Part shown: positions 1-5,422 of the stretch, piece after piece
How the letters are laid out: each line of letters opens with the position of its first letter
Position numbering within the stretch: the stretch's first letter is position 1
Source of the DNA: Dehalococcoidia bacterium
GTDB taxonomy: Bacteria > Chloroflexota > Dehalococcoidia > GIF9 > AB-539-J10
Assembly: GCA_029859145.1 (NCBI GenBank)
Contig: JAOUDT010000072.1
Coordinates: 1-6,364 of the forward strand
Reading direction: 5' to 3'
Length of the DNA: 6,364 bases
Notes under the pieces: generated by a model
Seen by the model: only the letters and a program-made list of their open reading frames with translations
Database searches by the model: none
Told to the model about the DNA's origin: nothing
Position numbers and translations under genes: made by a program

Positions 1-99
1 ATGACTTCATACGGTGCCCATATCCCACTCTATAGTGTAAATCGCGCTGGGATAGGCCGTGCCTGGGATATATGTTTCCATGGAGGAAACGACCGATGA
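1..99 (+). CDS. 3' end of an unidentified upstream gene (partial)
   Basis: Frame 1 is open from the window edge to a TGA at 97-99, giving a 32-residue tail that contains GIGRAWDICFHGGNDR at its end. The other two forward frames hit stops early (TGA at 2-4, TAG at 33-35). The stop overlaps the ATG at 96-98 of the next gene as ATGA, the usual arrangement of translationally coupled genes, which is the main reason to believe this is a real gene end. The ATG at position 1 is probably an internal methionine rather than a start. The tail does not resemble the C-terminus of the ATP-grasp beta subunit I would have expected beside an ADP-forming acyl-CoA synthetase alpha subunit, and I cannot assign a family from so few residues. 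Confidence 0.45.
   Translation: MTSYGAHIPLYSVNRAGIGRAWDICFHGGNDR
82..86 (+). promoter_or_regulatory. Shine-Dalgarno site that sets the start at 96
   Basis: GGAGG at 82-86 lies 9 bases before the ATG at 96. An upstream in-frame ATG at 72 has no comparable purine-rich site and would place the GGAGG inside the coding sequence. The site also sits within the last codons of the preceding open frame, consistent with translational coupling. Confidence 0.7.
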
Positions 100-1481
100 G
101 TTCTGTCGTGTCTGACCTGGAGCAAATATTTCATCCGAGATCTTTAAGTATTGTTGGTGCCTCGAGCAAGGAAGGCAGCTTCGGCCGGATGTTCTTGGAG
201 GGACTTGTTCGAATAGGTTTTAAGGAAATCTACCCGGTTCACCCGCGTGAAAGTGAGCTGCTGGGGTTGAAAGCCTATCAGAGGATAAAGGCTATTCCCC
301 ATGACGTTGATATTGCTGTTCTTATGACACCGCCGGATAGTACGTTGCAGGTAGTCCAGGATTGCGCTGAGAAAGGAATGAAGGGGATTATAGTTTTCAC
401 TGCTGGCTTTGGCGAAAAAGGAGATAAGGGAAAGGAAATTGAGCAAGAGATTTGCAGAGTTGCTCGTTCAAAAAGTATCAGGGTGATCGGGCCTAACTCA
501 ATAGGTATCTACTGCCCGACTTCTAAACTGCTAACATTTCCCCAAGGGTTAATGCATGGCATAACGACCGAGGGTGGACCCGTAGGCTCTTTTTCACATA
601 GCGGCTCCTTTGTTGACTACCTGACTCATATTTTGACAAAGAAAGGTATTAGATTCAGCAAAGTAGTGAGCTGCGGCAACGAATGCGATTTGAACGCTGC
701 GGACTTCCTGGAATATTTCGGACAGGACAAGGAGACAAGAATTATCATTTCATACCTGGAGGGTATTAAAGATGGCAGACGGTTCTTCCAACTGGCTCGC
801 GAAATCTCGAAGGAGAAGCCCATTATCATCTGGAAAGGTGGTGCCACTGAGCTTGGGGCCAGGGCCGCTATGTCGCATACCGGCGCTCTTGCCGGGGCGA
901 AGTACGTCTGGGAAGCCATGTTTGAACAGGCTGGGATAATCAGCGTTCGCAGTTTTGAGGAAATCGTAGATTGTCTTCTATGCCTCTATTATCTGCCGCT
1001 GCCTAGTGGCAAGAGGATTGCCGTTGTGGCTGGAATGGGAGGCACCAATGTTGGCACTACAGACAATTGTATCGAGTTGGGCCTTGAAATGGCTAGGTTA
1101 TCAGGCGCAACTTTGGAAAGACTGACTAAATTGCTGCCGCCAGTAGGTACCAGCGTCGGTAATCCTACCGACATTGGTGTGGCTACTTTAGTTGCCCCCA
1201 ATCTTTACGGTGAATCACTGAAAGTACTGAATGAAGATGAAAACGTCGATATGCTTCTGGCAATCAGTGACCCCGGCTGGCCATGCTTACAGAGCATCGT
1301 GGAGGCAGCAAAGACAATTAGGAAGCCGTTGGCCGTAACGTTGTTCTCGTTGCCAGAATTTGCTGTTGAACAATATGCCTTCTTGGCTCAAAACAAGATT
1401 GCTGCGTTTGGCGATGCAAAAAGGGCTGTGGCTGCATTGGCCAAAATCAGCAGATATGCTGGCTACAATGTTAAGACGTAA
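96..1481 (+). CDS. acyl-CoA synthetase (ADP-forming), alpha-type subunit with CoA-binding domain
   Basis: Family role: ADP-forming acyl-CoA synthetases (acetate-CoA ligase, ADP-forming) interconvert acyl-CoA + ADP + phosphate with acid + CoA + ATP in the cytoplasm, through a phosphohistidine. Numbering from the ATG at 96 (461 aa): residues about 12-140 form a Rossmann CoA-binding domain (SIVGAS near the start, GPNSIG at 132-137); about 160-290 is the first succinyl-CoA-ligase-like domain, ending in SHTGALAG (260-267), whose His261 matches the family's phosphorylated histidine; about 305-455 is the second ligase-like domain with GNPTD at 355-359. The ATP-grasp (beta) part is absent, so it needs a partner encoded elsewhere or acts differently. 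Small departures from consensus are Ser where GPNC is common and SHSG where SQSG is common. An alternative ATG at 72 would add 8 residues but lacks a ribosome site. It overlaps the previous open frame by ATGA. Acyl substrate cannot be told from sequence. Confidence 0.88.
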   Translation: MSSVVSDLEQIFHPRSLSIVGASSKEGSFGRMFLEGLVRIGFKEIYPVHPRESELLGLKAYQRIKAIPHDVDIAVLMTPPDSTLQVVQDCAEKGMKGIIVFTAGFGEKGDKGKEIEQEICRVARSKSIRVIGPNSIGIYCPTSKLLTFPQGLMHGITTEGGPVGSFSHSGSFVDYLTHILTKKGIRFSKVVSCGNECDLNAADFLEYFGQDKETRIIISYLEGIKDGRRFFQLAREISKEKPIIIWKGGATELGARAAMSHTGALAGAKYVWEAMFEQAGIISVRSFEEIVDCLLCLYYLPLPSGKRIAVVAGMGGTNVGTTDNCIELGLEMARLSGATLERLTKLLPPVGTSVGNPTDIGVATLVAPNLYGESLKVLNEDENVDMLLAISDPGWPCLQSIVEAAKTIRKPLAVTLFSLPEFAVEQYAFLAQNKIAAFGDAKRAVAALAKISRYAGYNVKT

Positions 1482-1510
1482 ACTACAAACACTGCAAGAT
1501 TGATCCAGCT

Positions 1511-1630
1511 ATGCCGAACAATTTGTCACAAATGGTCGGGCAAGGACTATATCCAAATTGCCTTCCAGTGAAGCTATCTATTCGATTAGACTTCACAGAA
1601 GAACTGGTGATTACATTCCCAGACCAGTGA
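1511..1630 (+). other. possible small ORF or gene remnant in the 216-base gap
   Basis: The gap between the synthetase and transglutaminase-like genes (1482-1697) holds an ATG-initiated frame of 39 codons, ending LVITFPDQ then TGA at 1628-1630. The same frame is open upstream to 1475 and stays open after the TGA until 1715-1717, so only one stop interrupts about 240 bases. The segment VKLSIRLDFTEELVITFPDQ has an alternating polar/hydrophobic pattern like a real beta strand region. There is no good Shine-Dalgarno site before the ATG and I recognise no family. It may be a remnant, a short peptide gene, or chance. Confidence 0.2.
1523..1553 (+). promoter_or_regulatory. weak sigma-70-like promoter candidate ahead of the transglutaminase-like gene
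   Basis: TTGTCA at 1523-1528 matches the -35 consensus at 5 of 6 bases, and TATATC at 1548-1553 matches the -10 at 4 of 6, but the 19-base spacer is long. It would leave a leader of roughly 135 bases. Read-through from the synthetase gene is an equally good explanation for expression. Confidence 0.2.
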
Positions 1631-1697
1631 ACGCTAGACTGTTCTGTTGCCGAGATGGTCATGGTGGTAAAATCTAGGGTCGGAGGCAAAACAAAAA

Positions 1698-2375
1698 ATG
1701 AAGGAAGCAGCAATTAGCATGGAAGACTATCTAAAGCCTACCGCAACCGTTGATTGTGACAACCAGTTGATAAGGGGAAAAGCATTGAGTCTAACAAAAG
1801 GGGTTGGTGACACCCCCGGCAAGGCAAAGAGACTCTTCTACTGGGTGAGGGACGAGATTGAATATAATCCTCTTGTGCCGCTTGAAATTTTTGAAAGCTA
1901 CCGGGCAAGTGAGACACTCAAGAGAGGAGAGGGATTCTGTGTTGAGAAAGCAGCCTTGCTGGCTGCCCTTGCCCGAGCCGTAGGCATTGCAGCACGTTTG
2001 CACTTCGCCGACATTCGGAACCACCTCGTTTCGTCTAGATTACTTGAGGTTATGGGGACTAACCTGTTCAGCTATCACGGCTACACCGAGCTGTACATAG
2101 GTGAGAAGTGGATAAAAGCTACACCGGCTTTCGACCTGAAAATGTGCCAGGAACACCGGATCATTCCTGTTGAGTTCGACGGCCAGAACCATGCCCTGTT
2201 TCACTCCCATGACTGCGACGGGAAACTACACATTGAGTATGTCAAGGACCATGGGCAACGCATTGATGTCCCTGTGGAAGAGATACTGGCTGCCTGGATG
2301 CAACACTACGGAGTAGGAGCCCAGGAGCGGTTGAACCGTGCTCTCAGGGAGGAGAACGCAGGCAAAAAGAGATAG
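1698..2375 (+). CDS. transglutaminase-like domain protein
   Basis: This 225-residue protein belongs to the transglutaminase-like (transglutaminase core) superfamily of cysteine-dependent enzymes, most bacterial members of which are proteases, peptidases or amidohydrolases with unknown substrates. The triad is visible: Cys81 in EGFCVEKAALLAALARAVGI, His127 in YHGYTELYI, and Asp146 in TPAFD. The N-terminal YLKPT...D and the YWVRDEIEYNP segment (48-58) are typical of the short, single-domain bacterial group. No signal peptide or membrane segment is seen, so it is probably cytoplasmic. GGAGG at 1682-1686 lies 11 bases before the chosen ATG; a second in-frame ATG at 1719 (Met8), preceded by AAGGAAG, would begin the protein with MEDYLKPT, which fits the family equally well. 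The C-terminus past about residue 200 is charged and probably flexible. It lies on the same strand as the synthetase gene, 216 bases away; a functional link is not evident. Confidence 0.85.
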   Translation: MKEAAISMEDYLKPTATVDCDNQLIRGKALSLTKGVGDTPGKAKRLFYWVRDEIEYNPLVPLEIFESYRASETLKRGEGFCVEKAALLAALARAVGIAARLHFADIRNHLVSSRLLEVMGTNLFSYHGYTELYIGEKWIKATPAFDLKMCQEHRIIPVEFDGQNHALFHSHDCDGKLHIEYVKDHGQRIDVPVEEILAAWMQHYGVGAQERLNRALREENAGKKR

Positions 2376-2388
2376 AGGATATGTCATT

Positions 2389-2500
2389 ATGACGTCAAGT
2401 TGAAAAGTATCTGAAAGTCACACCTATACTTGCCTGTAACAACGAGGTGATAGCAGAGTTCCTAACCAATGACTGCAACTTAATGTCTCTCGCCTTTTGA
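2389..2500 (+). pseudogene. decayed 5' fragment of a second transglutaminase-like gene
   Basis: From 2399 a frame reads VEKYLKVTPILACNNEVIAEFL and stops at TGA 2498-2500. Lined up without gaps against MEDYLKPTATVDCDNQLIRG of the gene just upstream, it shares E, Y, L, K, T, C, N and I at equivalent positions (8 of about 20), with several further similar pairs such as D/N and Q/E. An ATG at 2389, 10 bases after a GAGG at 2375-2378, sits at the expected start but in another frame; dropping one base near 2395 would join it to this frame. Nothing matching the catalytic Cys, His or Asp regions follows. Inference: a diverged tandem paralogue, frameshifted and truncated, probably by the junction with the convergent ATPase gene. 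The match is short, so it could be coincidence. Confidence 0.5.
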
Positions 2501-2518
2501 AGAATTGCCACATATCCC

Positions 2519-2601
2519 GGTGCTTCCAGTGGCATCAAGAAACCGCGCGTGTTACCGCTATCAGTTTATGGCGTTATCCTTGTTCCCACTGGCACCTTTT
2601 T
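2519..2601 (+). terminator. possible terminator structure at the convergent gene junction
   Basis: GGTG (2519-2522) and CCAGTGG (2526-2532) can pair with CCACTGG (2586-2592) and CACC (2593-2596), with a 3-base bulge, and a T5 run follows at 2597-2601. Inside the 53-base loop a second hairpin can form between 2553-2561 and 2568-2576, around the ATPase stop codon, with one mismatch and one G-T pair. The T run suits plus-strand transcripts. The loop is much larger than in ordinary intrinsic terminators and the site overlaps the ATPase 3' end, so this is a weak call. Confidence 0.22.
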
Positions 2602-5286
2602 CCTCAGAATCGCCTTTACAACCTCCATCCCTATGGTCAAGACAACACACGCGCCTAGGATTATCCCTAGGTCTGAGGCCAATGGTCTGAGCACGCCAAA
2701 GGTATCAAGCACTGCCGGAATCTGGGTCAATACAACAAGAGCGATAACATTGAAGGCGATGGAGAGAAGCAGCCATTTATGGGGAGGTGCCTTGAAGATA
2801 CTGTATTTCACTGAACGGAGGTTGAGGGCGATGACGAATTCCGTAATTACAAAGAAGAAGAATATCTGTGTCCTGATATGGGTCATATCACCGAGCCCGC
2901 TAAAAAACAGGTACGAGAGGATAGGGATTTCAATGACTAATATCATCAAGATGAATGCTCTCACATCCCAGGCGAAGACGCTTTCTTTGGGATCTCGCGG
3001 TGGTCTTTGCATAATGTCAGGGTCAGGTGGTGAGACTGCCAGTGCAATGGCAGGAAGCCCATCAGTGGCCAGATTTATATACAATATGGCGGCGGGCAGG
3101 ACGGGTAGAAATTGCGGGCCAGTAATTAGAACTACTCCTCCAATAAAAACCACCTCTATCACGTTGCTCTCCAGGAGATAGACCAGATACTTCTTTATGT
3201 TGTCATATATCCATCTGCCACTCTCAATGGCTTTCACAATGGTGGCAAAGTTGTCATCGCCCAGAACCATATCAGCCGCCTCTTTGCTAACATCGGTGCC
3301 GGTTATACCCATAGCTACTCCAATATCAGCTTGCTTCAAGGCGGGTGCATCATTCACCCCATCGCCAGTCATCGCTACCACCTCACCCTTTTGCTGCCAT
3401 GCCCTGATTATCTTTAGTTTATCTATGGGTGACACCCTGGCATAGACGCTCACTGTATCCACTATATTCTCGTATTCCTTGTCACTCATCTTTTCTAGCT
3501 CTTCACCGGTCAGGACCATATCACCTTCTCTGTAGATGCCAATCTCCCTCGCTATGGCAACGGCGGTAAGTTTATGGTCTCCGGTGACCACGATTGGTCT
3601 GATATGTACCTGCCTGCATACCTTTACGGCTTCAATAGCCTCCTCCCGCGGTGGGTCCATCATGCCAGCAAGGCCGAGGAAGGTCATATCCTTCTCAACA
3701 GCCTCTTCTGTATAGGCAATCCCGTCCTCAAGTTCTCTATAGGCGACTCCGAGAACCCTCAATGCCTCCTGAGCCATTTGCTCGGCTACCTCTATAATCT
3801 GAGCTTTTTCTGTCTCCCCTACTTCCTTCACCCTGCCATCTTCCGAAATACTAGAGCACCTCTCCATGACTACCTCTGGAGCCCCCTTCATGAAGGCTAC
3901 CCTCTTGCCATCGTCCATTTGATGAATAGTGGTCATTCTCTTTCTCTCAGAACTGAAAGGTATCTCCTCTACCCTCGGATTTTCCTGTCTTGCCTCATGC
4001 TGACGTAGGCCTGCTTTTTCTGCCGCCACAACCAGAGCGCCTTCTGTAGGGTCACCTTGAATCGACCAGCGGCCCTCTTTTTCCTGTAGAATGGCATCAT
4101 TGCATAAGGTTCCCGCAAGAAGGAACAATTTCAGGGACAAATCGTCATTGGTTCTGATGATCTCAGAGCCTCTAGGCTCGCCTACCGGGGCGTAACCGAC
4201 TCCGCTGACCTCTATCATTCTGTCCCCACTGAATATCTTCCTTACCGTCATCTCCCCTTTGGTTAGGGTACCTGTCTTATCTGAGCATATCACGGTGACG
4301 CAGCCGAGGGTCTCAACTGCTGGCATCTTCCTGACCAGGGCGTTTCTCTTAGCCATCTGGCGCATACCAACGGCCAAGGCACCTGTGACAATGGCCGGCA
4401 ATGCCTCAGGGACTGCTGCCACAGCGAGGGCTACCGCAAACATCACCATCGTTACTACGAATGGCAGGTCTATCGCGCTGCCCCCAAAAATCTGCCTCAA
4501 TATACTGATTACCAAAACTAGGACACAGACAGATAGGCATATGATACCGAGCCATTTACCTGTCTCTGCCATCCTTTTCGCAAGAGGAGTTGTCTCAGCC
4601 TTCACTGCTGTCACGGCTTCCGCAATTTCGCCAAATTCTGTATTTATCCCTGTTGACGTCACCACCGCCTCACTCCTACCGTAGGTAACTGTAGTGCCGG
4701 CGAAGACCATGTTTTTTCTGTCGCTGACACGCACATCCTCAGGCAAAGGCTTTATTTCTTTACTTACCGGAACTGACTCTCCGGTAAGAGATGCCTCATC
4801 ACACATTAAGGAGTGAGACTCTGCTAGCCGGGCATCGGCCGGGATTCTATCCCCTGCTTCAAGAAGTAATATGTCCCCAGGTACAAGCTCCCTTGAGGGA
4901 ATTTCTTCTTCCCTGCCCTCCCTCAACACTGTTGTCGTGGGAGACAGCATCTTTTTTAATGCCTCAAGGGCCCGCTCAGCTCGATATTCCTGAGCAAATC
5001 CTAAGACTGCACAAAAGATGACTATTACCAAAATGAGTACAGCACCCGTCCACTCACCGATGACTGCTGAAAGCACACCCGCGACAAGAAGAATGGCGAT
5101 GAGGATATTCTTGAACTGGTCTGCGAAGATGGTGAGGGGTGAAATCCGCTCCTCTTTCTTCGTAAGTTCATTATAGCCATATCTTTGAAGTCGTCTTCTA
5201 GCCTCATCCTCAGTCAGGCCGAATTCTAGGTCAGTATTCAGTTCTTTTGAGGCCTGTGCTGCCTCCATCGCGTGCCAAACTGACAT
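2566..5286 (-). CDS. P2A-type (SERCA-like) calcium-transporting P-type ATPase
   Basis: A complete 906-residue cation pump of the inner membrane, predicted to export Ca2+ using ATP. Numbered from the ATG at 5286-5284: cation-ATPase N-terminal domain (WHAM onward, 4-60); M1-M2 about 60-98; actuator loop with TGES at 168-171; M3-M4 about 245-310 with PEALP at 293-297; phosphorylated Asp336 in DKTGTLT; nucleotide domain with KGAPE at 467-471; TGD at 568-570; hinge TGDGVNDAP at 640-648; M5-M10 about 700-893. Calcium-ligand positions of SERCA are kept in M4 (Glu294), M5 (Asn708, Glu711) and M6 (Asn738, Thr741, Asp742), which favours Ca2+ over Na+/K+ or H+; the M8 glutamate of SERCA (E908) aligns by hand with Val826. 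An ATG at 5307 would add 7 residues but abuts an inverted repeat and has only a weak ribosome site, whereas GAAGGA stands 5 bases before 5286. Mn2+ transport, as in Pmr1/SPCA pumps, remains possible. Confidence 0.93.
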   Translation of the reverse strand: MSVWHAMEAAQASKELNTDLEFGLTEDEARRRLQRYGYNELTKKEERISPLTIFADQFKNILIAILLVAGVLSAVIGEWTGAVLILVIVIFCAVLGFAQEYRAERALEALKKMLSPTTTVLREGREEEIPSRELVPGDILLLEAGDRIPADARLAESHSLMCDEASLTGESVPVSKEIKPLPEDVRVSDRKNMVFAGTTVTYGRSEAVVTSTGINTEFGEIAEAVTAVKAETTPLAKRMAETGKWLGIICLSVCVLVLVISILRQIFGGSAIDLPFVVTMVMFAVALAVAAVPEALPAIVTGALAVGMRQMAKRNALVRKMPAVETLGCVTVICSDKTGTLTKGEMTVRKIFSGDRMIEVSGVGYAPVGEPRGSEIIRTNDDLSLKLFLLAGTLCNDAILQEKEGRWSIQGDPTEGALVVAAEKAGLRQHEARQENPRVEEIPFSSERKRMTTIHQMDDGKRVAFMKGAPEVVMERCSSISEDGRVKEVGETEKAQIIEVAEQMAQEALRVLGVAYRELEDGIAYTEEAVEKDMTFLGLAGMMDPPREEAIEAVKVCRQVHIRPIVVTGDHKLTAVAIAREIGIYREGDMVLTGEELEKMSDKEYENIVDTVSVYARVSPIDKLKIIRAWQQKGEVVAMTGDGVNDAPALKQADIGVAMGITGTDVSKEAADMVLGDDNFATIVKAIESGRWIYDNIKKYLVYLLESNVIEVVFIGGVVLITGPQFLPVLPAAILYINLATDGLPAIALAVSPPDPDIMQRPPRDPKESVFAWDVRAFILMILVIEIPILSYLFFSGLGDMTHIRTQIFFFFVITEFVIALNLRSVKYSIFKAPPHKWLLLSIAFNVIALVVLTQIPAVLDTFGVLRPLASDLGIILGACVVLTIGMEVVKAILRKKVPVGTRITP

Positions 5287-5291
5287 ATCAA

Positions 5292-5297
5292 TCCTTC
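5292..5297 (-). promoter_or_regulatory. Shine-Dalgarno site that sets the ATPase start
   Basis: On the minus strand GAAGGA (5297-5292) is followed by a 5-base spacer and the ATG at 5286-5284. It lies inside the coding sequence if the longer start at 5307 is used, and is clearly better than the short GAG immediately before that codon. Confidence 0.6.
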
Positions 5298-5307
5298 TCT
5301 TGCTCAT

Positions 5308-5343
5308 CTCAAGAACAGTCTCTTGAGTCTAGACCTCAGACTC
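5308..5343. repeat. two overlapping inverted repeats in the ATPase leader
   Basis: CTCAAGA (5308-5314) and TCTTGAG (5321-5327) form a perfect 7-base inverted repeat around a 6-base centre. GAGTCT (5325-5330) and AGACTC (5338-5343) form a second, 6-base repeat around a 7-base centre. The two share GAG at 5325-5327, so only one of the corresponding RNA hairpins could form fully at a time. They lie 22-57 bases upstream of the ATPase start, between it and the candidate promoter: a position suited to a repressor operator or a leader hairpin. No T run follows in the minus direction, so this does not look like an intrinsic terminator. Confidence 0.45.
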
Positions 5344-5355
5344 CGGGTTTCGGTC

Positions 5356-5384
5356 AAATAATTCGATAACGCCACTGTCGCCAA
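5356..5384 (-). promoter_or_regulatory. weak promoter candidate for the ATPase gene
   Basis: Reading the minus strand, TTGGCG (5384-5379) and TTATTT (5361-5356) are separated by exactly 17 bases, but each matches the sigma-70 consensus at only about four of six positions. A start near 5349 would put both inverted repeats into the 5' leader. The 136-base gap to the decarboxylase gene also allows simple co-transcription. Confidence 0.25.
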
Positions 5385-5422
5385 CTTAGGCCAGTTTTCT
5401 GGGAGTGACATATTACATCGCC

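Noticed and set aside
1483..1713. 76-codon minus-strand open frame across the intergenic gap
   Set aside because: No Shine-Dalgarno site or recognisable pattern. The opposite-strand frame at 1475-1630 looks more protein-like, and the 5' end would run into the start of the transglutaminase-like gene.
2549..3181. 210-codon plus-strand open frame opposite the ATPase 3' half
   Set aside because: It lies wholly antisense to well-conserved ATPase sequence including the M6-M10 region, its composition is of the random Ser/Thr/Arg-rich shadow type, and no ribosome site or family pattern is seen.
3574..4684. Further plus-strand open frames of 140-odd codons (3574-4008 and 4259-4684) opposite the ATPase
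   Set aside because: Antisense shadows of the nucleotide-binding and M3-M4 coding regions; no recognisable domain.
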